This document shows positions 24,057-36,359 of a stretch of 64,000 bases of DNA, in pieces. Source of the stretch: Rhytidiadelphus loreus (lineage: Eukaryota > Streptophyta > Bryopsida > Hypnales > Hylocomiaceae); NCBI GenBank assembly GCA_947034895.1, contig OX344762.1:70178981-70242980 (forward strand), written 5' to 3'. The notes beneath the pieces are model-generated. The model had not been told where the DNA came from. It did not search any database and was given only the letters and a program-made list of their open reading frames with translations. Made by a program: the position numbers and the translations under genes. Each line of letters starts with the position of its first letter. The stretch's first letter is position 1.

Positions 24057-24711
24057 AGATGGGCATATGCTGATATGCCTACCAAAGGGAATTAAAAAAA
24101 AAAACAATTCTTTGTCCCCTAGGGGGAACACTTACAGTTTTTAAAAAACTACGTAAGTTAAAAGATAGGGTTCATTTAATTCAAAGGGGGCAAATTTTAT
24201 ATAATTTATAGAGCTATTATAGGGTTCATGAAATGCTACACACTCTAATATATATATAAATTAGGGTATGTAAAAACATCATATAATAGGAATTTTCATT
24301 AACAAGTTAGCCTTGACAAATAGAAGCTATGCAAATTTTTCATAATATGATGAGTATAGATGTGGACAAATAATTTCATATGGATGATAAAATGAACATA
24401 TTCAAGAAAATCTACAATGAAGGGTGGTCAACTAAGATTGTGCCATGGTACTTGTAGTGTATATATAAAAACAAACTAAATATAAATATAAGACATCAAC
24501 TAAAAGTGGAAAAATTGTCGCATTGTATGAATAGGAAGGTTTACCTTAGTGGGTTCAACAAATTGAAAATTGTACAATATGAAGATAGAATTTATAGTTC
24601 ATTTAACTCTAAGCTTTGAAGCCATATGTGTTAATCACACTCATATTGAATGAGATTTTCATGGGATAGTTTCATTAGAAATTCTAAAGTGTTCAATGCT
24701 ATTAACCCCTA
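24057..24711. other. intergenic, no gene recognised
   Basis: AT-rich sequence with no reading frame and no recognisable end structure. Confidence 0.45.
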
Positions 24712-24715
24712 AAGA

Positions 24716-25381
24716 CTAGAGGGTCTTTTGGAAGAGGAAGAATCTGAAATTGCTAACTTAGAGTAAAATATTTGGTCTACACGAAAATGAGAATTTTGAC
24801 TATTCATAAATTTATGATGTTGGATTCACTCATAAAAAATCTAAATCAACTTGCAATGCAAAGAGGTTAAATGCATTGGCAATACACTAGTCTTTTTTTG
24901 ATGATTTCTTGTGCAATGAGATATTTTTTAATTTGAAATCCAAATGGTTAAAAACTAGAGACAAATATTTAGAATATTTGGAAAAAATTTCAAGAACTTT
25001 TACTTCACATATTGCAAGATAGTAGGGCTTGAGTTTAGAAGAAAAGGTTTTTTTCTTGAAGCCACCCTAACATAGCTAATAAAATTTGACTCCTTTGAAA
25101 ATGAGAAGTAAATTGTTTTTGATAATTGTATGCCATATTTTATTAGTAACATAAATGCCAAATTTCAATAGTTGATGAGATTTTTGCAAAAGATGCCCCA
25201 AAGATGCCCAAATTGCAAGGGCTACCAAAAAATTTAGGGCAAAAAAAAATTATATTTCCACTAAGAGGATAAATGTTCACATCTTATGTCAAAATTTTAT
25301 GAACATTTGACCAAAATTGACTTCATAGGGACCTACCCAAAGTTTCAATTGTTCATTTAATGGACAATTGGCCTTTATGGG
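24716..25381. mobile_element. TTAA-type element E (666 bp)
   Basis: It begins with CCCCTAAAGACTAGAGG after TTAA (24712-24715). It ends GGCCTTTATGGG, followed by CTAA where TTAA is expected. Its right part (a GGGACCTACCC-like phrase, then the ATTG...GGCCTTTA end) matches the right part of element B in the same orientation. Non-coding. Confidence 0.6.
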
Positions 25382-26587
25382 CTAAAAATTGCCACTTGAA
25401 TTCAATTGATTATTGTTGATTTCACAATGTCTACCCCATACATAGATGTAGTAAATGGAAGAGAAAATTTGTGAAGAAAGGTGGGGGTGGGAGAAAATTG
25501 GACACTTAAATTTTATATGTAAGATACACCTATTTAAAAACTTGCATGAATGAATTTATAAAAACTATAGGATATTGAAAATATGCCCTTTTTAGCTTTT
25601 AATGTAAAAATACGATCATCTTAAATGCAACAATTAAGGTAAATAGCCCCATATAAAATACCCTCTTAACTCAGGTGTATACCTTAAATTACAAGGAGTG
25701 ACCCCCCCGAGCTTGGTTCCTACACCCACCTCCCTCTCTTCATGCCCAAAACCTACCTCTACTTCTCAACCAAGGAACCTCACTTGCCCTAATGTGTCCA
25801 ATTTAGACCCTTAGACCTTCAAATGACTCTTATGTCACGGTTCATTGACCTCCAAATTCTCCTTGATAAATCTTAGATGACAATTGAGGCATATGGAGAA
25901 ATATTCAAGGTCTTATTTGGGTCTCTAATTGAGTAATTCTATAGAATAATAGCAAGATTGTAAGATTACAAAGATCTTTCTTTAGAGAGGTTGCTATCAC
26001 TTGCAAGTCTATATTAGAATAGGAACCTAGATGGATTTCAAGCACCTATGGGCCACACCATGGAAGCAATTCAAAAATGTTTATTAAGATTTGGGTATGG
26101 GGGAGATGCAAAAGGAGTAGCTTTGCACATGTGACAAGGATGGAGGTCATTCTCCCATCATGATGAAGCCTCATGATGAAGATCACATTGAGTTGAAAAC
26201 AAATTGTATGTGCATAGTCCCCCTAAAGAAACTAATCATAGATGGTATTGCTTTTAGTTTGGTCAAAAGCACCATAAGTGTTTTAAGATGAGACAATATG
26301 TCTTATCTTTCGAGTATCTACCTATAAGTGGTACACTAACTAATACATGTTTGAGTCAAACCTTGTATTATGAATTTTTGGCTTTACAAAGAAATAAAGA
26401 AGCATAGAAGGGATTAGCAAAGGGATTTGTCCTAGATACTAAAAAAAGAATTTTGGGATGGAGAGAAGTTTCAAGAATATCAAGTATTTTGGCATCCTTT
26501 GTCACGATGGGAAGTTTCTATTGTTTGCACAAAGGACACATGCAATTGTATTTTTAGAGCATTTCTTGAAGATTTGAATGTGAAGAA
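25382..26587. other. intergenic, no gene recognised
   Basis: No recognisable gene. Some frames on either strand keep short open runs between about 26050 and 26560, perhaps part of the same decayed coding sequence as 26588-27150. Confidence 0.35.
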
Positions 26588-27150
26588 CTAAAATATGGAG
26601 GGATAGAACACACCATACCACAAAAGCATTTGTTGGAGGTGGGAAAACCTAGGTGTTGCCCATTGTATTCTAAAATTGTGGATATAATGCTTATGAAAGA
26701 TCCAAGCTAGCAACTGGTATGTTGTTTTCACTATGTTGTTGTTCGATTTGCCATATTCATGCCAAAAATACGTCACTAGAAATTGATGAATCTCAAACTT
26801 ATCCAAAAACTCACCCTCCAAAATAGCAGGACCACTTGGTAGGACTTACAAACTTGAGCCTTTTTCTATACTTTCAGCCTTGTTCTTGCATATTTATGAG
26901 TATCTTTGAAAAAAATATTCATGTTCTTGGCACAAGCTTGTGTCATTTGTTTCCGATTTCAAAAGAGTGAAGTTCTACTTACAATGGAAGACCTATGGAC
27001 TCGCCTATGGAGTGGCTCAAAATGTAACATACTAGAGTACAAAACATGAACATTAGTTGTATTTTGCAATTCAAGCCAATAATTGTGCATTGATCGATTC
27101 TCTACTATGACATTCCAAGTTAGTTATTGTTTAATATGTGGAAAGAACTT
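26588..27150 (-). pseudogene. unidentified decayed coding sequence
   Basis: On the minus strand one 77-codon open block (26821-26588, containing FLVTYFWHEYGKSNNNIV) is preceded by further blocks that read like protein, for example VHRSSIVSRTSLF and QACAKNMNIFFKDTHKYART. Scattered stops separate them. The amino-acid texture is protein-like, but I do not recognise the family. It is likely a transposon-derived relic given the surroundings. Confidence 0.25.
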
Positions 27151-27383
27151 AACTTCAATATAGAAGTATAAACCAAGTATATAGAAGCCATATACATGGA
27201 AACTATTAATCGCTCATTGTTTTGTAGTTTTTTAGTAGTTGCCAAAGGATACTACGTACAATGATAGGCGATGACCTTTTTGATAAAGTATTCCGTATGA
27301 AAATTAAGAGCAGTAAGCCACTAGCCTCTAAAGGACTAAAAGGCCACCATATGGCTTCTGCAAAAAGGCTTTTTAGGAGTTAA

Positions 27384-28029
27384 CCTCTAAATGCCCGAGG
27401 CACCAAATTTTAGTGTCAGTAATACTTTGAATTTAAATAAAACTTAACCAAATTGCTATTTTTAGCATTTTTAGTTTTTATAAAAGTTCTTTTTGAAGTC
27501 TAATTTTAGCATCAAAAATCCAATTTTGAAAATGATTGATTATGATTTTTCTATTCAAGATTTTGTGCAAGGATGACTATTGCAATCTTGACTTTTTGTA
27601 GTATTGAGGGCTCTTGGAAACGAGACTCAAATACACACTAGATCTTGGAGAAAAAATCACATTAGAAATTCATGTAAAAAAATTGTAGAGTAGATTTTGA
27701 GAAGCCATAAATTGATTGGGGTTATTCATGTTAGGCCCTTCAACCTCATATTTTTTTGGTGACCAAATTTTTTAATTTAACATGTGAAAAGAAGATTGAA
27801 AGAATTCAAATCACTTTTGCAGTTTTAACATCCTCATGATCAAACATTATAATCTTTCAATCCATAATGATATTATTGTGTTTTCTTTTCCTATGCAATC
27901 TCTAATATGTCTAGTTTGAATTTATGGTTACAGTTCACAAAAAAATTGATACAACTTATCAAAATGTTGGCTTTTTGTTCAATTTAGAGCAAATTTCTAA
28001 AAGCTCAAAAGAGGCCTTGCATTTAGGGA
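27384..28029. mobile_element. TTAA-flanked element D (646 bp)
   Basis: TTAA flanks both sides (27380-27383 and 28030-28033). The left end is CCTCTAAATGCCCGAGG, and the right end in reverse is TCCCTAAATGCAAGGCC. A shorter TTAA-ended piece (CCTCTAAAGGACT to TTTTTAGGAG) abuts it on the left. Non-coding. Confidence 0.65.
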
Positions 28030-28033
28030 TTAA

Positions 28034-28767
28034 GAGCAATTTTGTGCAAGAGTTTTTCCTTTGGTGCAAGTGCGTATGATTGTGCAAGAGTTTTCCCTAT
28101 GATGATTTCACATTGATTTTTGAGCATTTTTCTTGTAACAATCATTTACTACAATAGATAATTCTAAAGATGTTTACTAGAAATGCAAACTATATTCCAC
28201 TTCCTAGAAAATGAATCAAGGTGCTCTCCTCTCACAATATAATGTCAATGCAGGAGAGTTTTGCCATCGTGGCAAGTTTTGATTGGTTAAGGAGAGACAG
28301 ATTAAGACTGATAATGTTCATTGCTTGCCTTGTGCAAATTTTCAGCACAGTGGATATGAAGTAGAAATTTCATTGGTATCGTAGTGAGAGAAATTGGACA
28401 AAAATCTCTACTACTACCAACCGGTATTAATTAGTGAGTGTGGATTCACCTAACATAATCTAAATGCACAAAACTTTTGCCGTTGTGGCATGTTGTGATT
28501 GGTTAATCCTTAAGCGCTCCGTCCATATTGTGGATGATGAACAGAGGGCTTCAAGGCTATGTTATGTCCAACTAACTTTTCATTCATCCAATGTAACACT
28601 TGAATCTTGAAAAGACAACCTTCCTTAATGATCAATTTCATGAAGTTGCGATAAATGATATTTCTGTAGAAAGATATAAGCAAAAATGTGCCAAAATTAG
28701 AAAAAGGATCAAGGCATTAAGGGGTTAAGCAATCAACAAAGTCAAACGACTCAACTCTCCTAGATTG
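28034..28767. other. spacer with a short direct repeat
   Basis: No gene is seen. A phrase near GTTTTGCCATCGTGGCAAG plus GATTGGTTAA at about 28256-28292 recurs with changes at about 28472-28508, about 215 bp apart in the same orientation. A TTAA-type end fragment (TTAAGGGGTTAAG) lies at about 28718-28730. Confidence 0.5.
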
Positions 28768-28914
28768 ACATTATGTCTGGTAATTGCAAAGTAGGCCAAG
28801 TCATCAAGAATAATGGCAGGTAAGTACCAACCTCACCGGCTGCGGCTCAGTAGGTCCTAACAGGGGATTATTCTTGATAACTTGGCCTGCTTTGGAATTA
28901 CCTAGTCCATAATG
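28768..28914. ncRNA. 147-nt imperfect hairpin, candidate microRNA-type precursor or foldback element
   Basis: Bases 28769-28813 and 28867-28914 form an inverted repeat of about 46 bp with only a handful of mismatches and one small bulge. They leave a loop of about 53 nt that is GC-richer than the flanks. Stem length, imperfect pairing and loop size fit a plant microRNA precursor. The arm contains AAAGTAGGCCAAGTCATCAAG. I do not recognise it as a known microRNA. No target duplication flanks the arms, which argues mildly against a MITE. Strand cannot be decided. Confidence 0.35.
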
Positions 28915-31225
28915 TGGAACAGAGTGTAAGATTGATTTTCCCTTTTACATCACAGGAATGTGTCTGGACTCGGGAGCCCCTCAGTCACGGCACGTACAAA
29001 ACTAGCTGAGTGCTGCGAGAATCATAACAGTAGACCATTTGATCAGTCCCCGTTTTTCCACGGGCACTAAGTCGACTGTTGTTTCAACGCTTTGTAGTTT
29101 TTTCCTCGAGAGCCATTCGAGGTTCGGAAGTCGAAACCGTTGGTCTTCTAGCTCACAATCAGGAGCAGCGTTCGAGAGAATCGAAGACCATTTGCACAGT
29201 CCTCTCGGTGTTCGATTATACGTTTACCACGACCGGATTGATTGAATTGATACTGAATCCATATTGTTCGTGATGCGTCTATGGAGTCGCCAATGACGGG
29301 AACTCATTCAATTGATTTCCGAAGCTTTGCATTCTCCCCCATCATCTTCACAATGCACGAAATTGAAAGCCTTGCATTCCATCTGAAACTAAAGCAATTT
29401 TGAATTGCCAACCGAAACCTTAGATTGGTCGAGCTGAGTTGAGTTTCAAATCTATACAATATGCATGTATCGTGTATTTTGGAAGCCCTGGCAACTTGAA
29501 CATCCTCTTTAGGGGCACTATTAAAGTTGGACACATCGTGGGTTAAATTTTGTACGCCCACCCAAAAAATTTGCCACTCTAAATTGTGTCAATGCAGTCT
29601 GAGTTCGTAAACCTGACTGCCTGGTGACAGTCCTGTAGCTACGAGAGAGTTTGAATGTGTGACAAGTGTGCTACACACAATGCGTGCAGGACATTCCAAA
29701 ATGTTATTAACCTTTCAACGTCCAAACTCTTTTTTTGAAATTTTGAGTGCTTCTGGGCAAAGTTTTGGGCATATAATTACTCAAATATCCAAACTAATGC
29801 TTAAATCCTTAAAAAAAGAAACCTTGCTCTACAACCGATTTGATAAAATTGAGGTAAATAACATCATTGTGACACTTGGATAATATCTTGAAAATTCGTC
29901 AAGTCTGCACACTTTGACAAATTGCTGCACCCCATCTGCATATTCCAACTAGAGGGGCTAGAAATAATAGAATAGCAACTGTCAACAAAATAAATCTTGC
30001 TTTCATTCAGAATACATTCATGTCAAAAGTGAGCAATCATCACCAGAGAACTACAAGAAAGTAGTCATGAATCAAAACCATTTTGCACACATTTCCTACC
30101 CAATTGGGACAAAAGAAAAATAGCACGAAATGCTAGGAGTCAAAATTGGAGAAGCCACATTCAATTGCAACTACTGTGTCTGAATGTCTGATACAAAAGA
30201 TAGTATACCACACAAGAACCTCAGCATTTCAATACCTCAACACAAAAGATATATCCCAAGTCATTGAGAGTTTTTATGTGGCTTTTGTGTCAAAGACAAC
30301 AAAGAAGTTTTTCAGTGGATGGAGCTGACCGGATCACAGGTGAGTTAGTGTTGACTTCAGGCCTTACATAAACAGTTGGAAGACCTTTGCCTGTCACTGA
30401 TAAACTTACTCCCAACCTATATAAATCTAGAGCTATTTTTCGAGCCACACGATTTTACTCTCTTAGAAGGAATGCGATTCTTATGTATGAAGTACGTTCC
30501 GTGCAAAATAAGTAATTAATGCTTGGGCAATTGAAGAAGCTTGAGTGGTATACTTTGCACATCCTTTGAAATTCTGAAGTGGTGCTTGAAGCAAGTTCAT
30601 GCTTGCGTCACCAAGCATAGAAGAGAGCATCTGGAGCATATACAGCATTGTACATCAGATGAGGCAGATTGGAGGATATATGCATGCTTCATGTTTGATC
30701 CATATCTCAAAGGAAGGATCCATATTTTTAGTTAAAACGGCAGGCTACAACTGAAGATTGTCATAACCAGCACAATTCAGCAGCAGATGCAAAGGAATTT
30801 TATTTCGTGCAATGGAACAAGAAGGTGTGCAATTACTTCCTTGAGCATCCTGAAGGCATGCCAGATCATCAGCTGTAAAATGGTCCGGAATGTTTATGGA
30901 TCAGACATGGTATGGTGGGTTTTGAATCAGATCCGGTTGCTTAAAATGTGTGCAATGTTAGGATTTTCAGTTCTGTGCAAGAGGGCAATGCACTTTCTCA
31001 AGCATGTATATGCAAAGAGTATAAAGTTTTCATGATTACCCAACTGGCGTGTTTTGGGTGGAATGGGAGAACCAGGTGATGGAATCACATGGATTGAGAG
31101 TGTGACCTCCACAACATTGTTGCGAGGGTGAAGCATTTGCATGAATCCGGAAGATGCCTTCACAAGTGTATTGCCAACCGGAATGCGCACACACAAAGAG
31201 AGGCTTTGGAAGGACGTTTTAAGCC
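28915..31225. other. low-repeat intergenic, no gene recognised
   Basis: From 28960 to about 29300 the sequence is GC-richer and looks unique, perhaps belonging to a transcription unit with the adjacent hairpin. The open stretches here (up to 85 codons) have no motif I can place. Confidence 0.35.
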
Positions 31226-31465
31226 ATGCCTGTGACACAGGAGTTGAGTCAAATCTGTGGTTCACAGCAATGCTATGAAAGCAAGACTGTGTGTACTGTA
31301 CTGTTCTGTACATTACAGCTGGTCCAGTTGTATGCAAAGTGTGTGGCAATATTGCTGTGTGCACCTAACTTAGTTTTTGACAGAATGGAAGATCACAATT
31401 CATTAACACACTTGGACTGTGATGATTGGTGGGCGTCTGAAACCCCAGCTGTCTTCAGGTGTTGA
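31226..31465 (+). pseudogene. possible pentatricopeptide-repeat (PPR) gene relic
   Basis: This open block reads LVQLYAKCVAILLCAPN, directly followed by LVFDRMEDHNSL. The YAKC...VFDRM-DHN layout resembles the second half of a plant PPR unit, though the spacer is two residues longer than usual. In another frame just upstream, HACDTGVESNLW resembles the HA...G-ES phrase that precedes it in PPR proteins. Only these fragments are visible, with stops and a frame shift between them. The resemblance could be chance. Confidence 0.22.
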
Positions 31466-32439
31466 TAAGATGCATGACTTTGTTGGTGGTGATGGATCAG
31501 TTAGATATCACCCAGAACAGAAGTGAAGTGAAGTGAAGTGGATATATGCTCAGTTCAGCAGCCTGACCTAACTTAGAGACATTGGCGGGCTGCCTGACTT
31601 CCAGATCCCTGTCTTGGGGTGCATAGTGTTGACAACAAGGATTATAAATTAACTTTGCCCTCACGTACTGTACAGTACAGTTTGAGGTTGGTTACACCAA
31701 AGGGAAATAATTTCTGCTCACCCAGTGATAGAACAGTTTGTGTTGACAAGATCTTTCAAGTTTGTGTTCAAATTGTCAGACATCGATCAACGAAGTTTAT
31801 TAATTTCCAAGCTAGAGACTCAAACAGACACAAGATGGATTGGTCTTTCATCACTTCAATGATGATAAGTGCTCGATTAGTGACAGTTGTTTTGGCAATC
31901 CAAAGTAATTGTGACAGCATCTGAGATGACTAATTGGGTCAGCTTCTCTGAACTCCTGATCATGCTTTCAGTGATGATCTTTGGTTTATGCAGGGAATAG
32001 ATTGCCTCTGTTCTCTCAGGTTATCGTACAAGGCCATAATTAAGCTTTTAACTAGAGGATGAAGGAAACCAATTTCTGGACTCTTGTTTATTTAACAGTT
32101 TTGAAGTGTTAATATGCAGGGATTTCTGTCTTCTCGAATTAATTTACTTTTTTGCGCTAGCACATGCTACTTTTTTCACTCAATGTACTGATATGCAGGT
32201 TTGTTTTTACATGTAATTTATAATTTTCACAACATGAACAATGAAAATAAGCAATTTAAAATCATGAATTTGTTGTCCTAAAAGGGTTAAGCTAAAGTTA
32301 ATTAAGAAGTACCATAACAACATAGGCCTACATGGCAATGGCATGGTCAGCATCACTAACATGGGTAACTCCAAGCCTCCTTCACCAACCTCAAAATACA
32401 AACCAACAATCACTACCCCTTTCTTCTATGACATTGACT
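31466..32439. other. intergenic, no gene recognised
   Basis: A short GTGAA microsatellite lies at 31521-31540, and a palindrome-rich ACTGTACAGTAC lies near 31668. No gene is recognised. Confidence 0.45.
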
Positions 32440-33390
32440 TTTGATTAGCTCTCACCACATTAACAAGACCATGAACCTATTAGATCAATAAAAAAAATAT
32501 CTAACAATTCATGCCCACCAAGAAAAACTCACATTAGCTCAACAATTTCTCAATAGTAGTAAATGGTCACTCAATGATTCCATGCATTCCCATCTATCTA
32601 ATATTAATTTAAATACAAATATCATCTTTAATGCTCAAATCACGTCCTTCCTATAATTCCAATATGACCAACGCATGGGGTTTACTCAAAAACATTAGCC
32701 TATGAAATTCCCCAATCTTATTCGCCCACTCTACAATCTCCACCAACCTAACACTTGGTTACATGGCCTCCTATCATGCACAAAAACACACATTAAAGCA
32801 CTACATATACAATGTCATAATAAAGCTGTCCAAGAAAGCCACAAATCACTATTCTCACATACAACAACCCCTCAAAAGAAAAAATAGTCCCCTTCCAATG
32901 GCTACTTCCTTCTCAATCCATGCTCTTGTAGTGCCCTCGGTAATGCCAAATTCTACCCTAATTTATAATGCACTCGTACCATACCATTCCAACAAAGCCC
33001 AACTCCAACTCCAACCAACCACCACACTATCCAATTTATCCAATTCACTTATTGCAATAACAAAATACAACCAATACTCTATACTTTCCAAAACAAACAA
33101 ATACACATCGATCACTCATTTGACAAACTACACTATTTGGAGGGGAATACTAAACTACTCCTAGTCATAATTGTTGGCACTCGTGGAACCACAAATATAC
33201 ATTCTCTAACTCAACTAAAACACATTTTTGACATTCCACAATTTCACATCTCAAACACTCTCCAAAACCTAAACCACATCGCAATCAAATACACAACTTA
33301 CATACTACTCAACAAACAAAGACTAGAAAACAATCAACCTCCACCCCTTTATTTACGTTTTGCCTTAGTTAACCCTTGAATTTCATTGCC
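32440..33390. other. G-depleted strand-skewed block
   Basis: The + strand is nearly devoid of G over about 950 bp; for example 33001-33060 has one G in 60. It is rich in C and A. The scarcity of G removes some stop codons and gives open frames of 133 and 80 codons (32763-33164 and 33137-33379), but neither resembles a protein. The skew is opposite in sign to that at 2590-3115. Probably an aged repeat with strand-biased substitution. Confidence 0.5.
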
Positions 33391-33711
33391 ATAGTAAAAA
33401 TGTTGTGAATCAGGAGGTTGCTCAAGTGAGGGGGCGCTTCTTTATGAGGTTGCCTTCGAAGAGAGAGACGTTCAATTTACAATGGAATTGTATGTAAAGC
33501 CGTTTTTCATTTGCCTATAAAATTTGATTCTCCTACTCGGCAAGCCCGATCTGAAATCACTATAGTAGATTCCTCAAGCTTCCACCAAAATGCCCTTTTG
33601 AAGAATTAACTCACCTCACATTGTTGTCCAACACAATATCAAGTCACTCTCTCATTATCAAAACGGAAACAACCAAAGAGTTGCTTAAGCTTATATATAT
33701 ATATAAGATAC

Positions 33712-34180
33712 AAGGTAACTCAGTCTAAGACAGGCCAAGTTTGGAGCAACCTAAGGTAGGTGGCTCTAAAACAGACCCGTCTCTAAAAGCGATCTGGCTG
33801 CAGAGGTACATTCTGCTTTCTTCGATGTACCAAAGACGTACATTTCACGAGGGGGTCGCTTTTAGAACCACTGCATTTCAAACTTCAAAAATTCATAACT
33901 AATTCCACAGAGATCCAAAAAATATGAAACGACTTGGGTTGGATTCCAATTCCATTTTTCTTCTTATGAAAATTTACTGAAATTTGTTTCATGAATGTTA
34001 GCTTCCTCCAAAATGCAATCAGCTCTTAAAGGGTCGCTTTTAGAGCATCCTACCTTAATGCAGGCCCATAATTTCTTCAGATGTACATATACATGTGTCT
34101 TGTGAAACGTACTGCACAAAAACACTTTTAGCCTGCACTAGGCTGCTCCAAACTTGGCCTGTAGTAGTCTGAGTTACCTT
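33712..34180. mobile_element. 469-bp foldback element with nested inverted ends
   Basis: The outer arms read AAGGTAACTCAG, then ACAGGCCAAGTTTGGAGCA, on both ends in inverted orientation (33712-33760 and 34133-34180). Within them a second inverted pair begins CTAAGGTAGG...GCTCTAAAA (33751) and ends GCTTTTAGAGCATCCTACCTTA (34036-34057). No clear target duplication is seen. An AT microsatellite lies just to the left (33690-33706). Confidence 0.65.
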
Positions 34181-34445
34181 TTGTGTGGACAACTTCCATG
34201 TTAAGTTGTGAGCATGTGGCAGGAGTCCATTTGTCTCCCAGAGGCAGGGCAATCAGAGAGGGTTGAGTGCCCTTGTGTCGAAGTCTGAGTGCTCTCTCTC
34301 TCTCGATCTAGCTCTCTTCGGTTGCTGCATTTTGGATTGTTCTGACTCCTCAGCCCCTTCAATTCGCTGTTGTGTTGTGTCAGTCTGAGGCACAGTCCGA
34401 CCTGCCGCGTGCTTTGCAGAAACTACTGAACTGAACTCACTCGGT
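34181..34445. other. GC-richer unique-looking spacer
   Basis: This holds the C-terminal end of a 108-codon minus-strand open stretch (34579-34253) that shows no motif. A CTCTCTCTCT run lies at 34290-34305. No gene call is made. Confidence 0.35.
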
Positions 34446-34587
34446 AGTACTGTACAGGAAAGACTGAACCCGTCTCTTGTGTCAACTGGAATCGAACTGG
34501 GAAGTTCATTACTTCCTTCCTGCACATGGCGTGTTTCGATTTTCGAAGTGACAAAATCGAGACATTCGAGTACGTGCACAGACAGAA
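34446..34587 (+). repeat. duplicated segment, copy 1
   Basis: About 140 bp match 36360-36492 in the same orientation. They share CTGAACCCGTCTCTTG, then a CTGGAA/ACTGGGA phrase, TTCCTGCACATGGC and AAATCGAGACA. Neither copy is clearly coding. Confidence 0.7.
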
Positions 34588-36359
34588 CTCGACTTTGAAA
34601 CTTAACTAGCTGCCGTGGGAAGCGTCAAGTTAAGATTGGAGAGTCCGTTCTTGCCAGACGCGACAACTGATCGAAGAGTGTCTCTCTCGTAGCCTGGTCC
34701 AAAATAATCATTCCAATTTTTTTCTCCCATTCAAGGAGAGAATCGGAACTTGGAAAAGCTCCTGCAGGCTCAAGCTGTAAAGGGCAAGTGCGTTGGAAAG
34801 ATGGTAGACTGTAGTTTACTATATATATATAATAAGTTTACGTTACAAAAGTATAGCTAGTATCGTACAATAATCATTTAAAAAACAAACATTTAACACA
34901 CAATGTGTACCATTTAGTGTTGTCACCTTTTGTTGAAATAATTGTATGCACTTTATTGAGCATACTCTGTAATGAAGGTATGGAGTTGCTTCATAGATAT
35001 ATTGTATTCCTCACTCATTCAATCAATAGTTTGCACCACCAATTTTCTCCTTATTTCTTGGTCTATGACAATTTTTCATACATACGCTATGGAGTTTAGG
35101 TTTGGAGAGTTTGTGGTCCAAATTAATTTGGTCACACCATAAGCTTGTCTCCATTGCAATGGAAGTCATTAAGGTGCAGTAGATTGGAGTGCCATCTTCC
35201 ATAAGTGTCAATTGCCTAGGGTGATTGTGCAAAAACTAAAACCTTCTTAATGTTGCCTCATAAACAATCTAAGTCACAAAATTGCTTGTTGTCTTTATGT
35301 TTGGAGGTGCAATAACAAGAGGGCATTTCCTCACACATATATTTCATATGATTTCACCACACTCTAATTTGTCTTGAATTCTTACCAATTTCAAATGGCA
35401 ACTCATTTGACTGAATCACATTGCACCAATCCTCAAAATTCCAACTTTCATGAGCTCAAGCAAACGCAAGCCTATCTACTTTATGCTTGTCATTAAGATA
35501 GGATTTTTTTTTGTGCAATGCAATTTCTACAGTCCATCTCATGCAAATATGACCATGTCATGTTACAACATACATTCAAGTGGCTTGATATTTTCTAATA
35601 GTGGTTGTCTTTTATCATCTATAACAAAATGTGACAACATCCTAGCACCATGATCAGACACTTTCAAGGACTCTACACTTCTACAAACAAACCTTCCAAT
35701 ATGTCAAAACAGTGAAAATGGTTGATCATAGAACATTCAAGACTACTTCAATGTCCTTGCATTTCATCCCACGTACCCTCACGCATCCCTACAACACAAT
35801 TCTTCTCCTCAACACTCAACATTCTAATTATATTTCATGGGTGCTCAATCTAACTTCTTAAGAGTTTGTCAATTGATCTTGGAGTGACAACAAACAAAGT
35901 ATTCAGACAAGCCAACAACAACAACAACAATCTCCGTCTATGCAAGCTAATTAACTTCCTATAATGTTGCTCACTATTGATAGTGCATTGAAATTTGATG
36001 TCCCACTCTCTCTCTCTCAAACCTTTTAAGCACTATGAAGTGCAATTATGAACAATTGCCATAGACTCATCATAGTTGGTTCAAGGAGCTCAATGTTCAG
36101 TCAAAGCTCCTTGATCTAAATTCGTGACTGAAGCTAATCATATTCAATCTCTAATCCGTGACGTTTCATTTTTCCCATGATTGATGGATGGAGATTAATG
36201 AGCACTGAGGAGTGAGGACTTGACAAATTGCAATTAGTTTGGTACGTGGAAAAGGTGGTTGGAATCCAGGGAGCTCGATTCGATTCCGCTGAACCGAGTG
36301 GCAGGCTTTTTCACGAACAGCGAAGCGCCCACAGCAAGAGTTCGAATTATTTTTGGACC
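34588..36359. other. intergenic, no gene recognised
   Basis: No recognisable gene or element between the two duplicated segments. Microsatellite traces occur at 34822-34830 (AT), 35918-35932 (CAA) and 36007-36018 (CT). Confidence 0.45.

Noticed and set aside
30927..31364. 145-codon minus-strand open frame
   Set aside because: It has no recognisable motif and lies antisense to the possible PPR fragments, so it is more likely a shadow frame.
32763..33164. 133-codon open frame as a gene
   Set aside because: Scarcity of G on this strand makes TAG and TGA rare and leaves the frame open by chance. The Thr/Asn/Ser/Tyr-rich product has no motif.
34253..34579. 108-codon minus-strand open frame
   Set aside because: Its right part falls in a duplicated segment (34446-34587) whose partner copy at 36360 does not keep the frame, and there is no domain.
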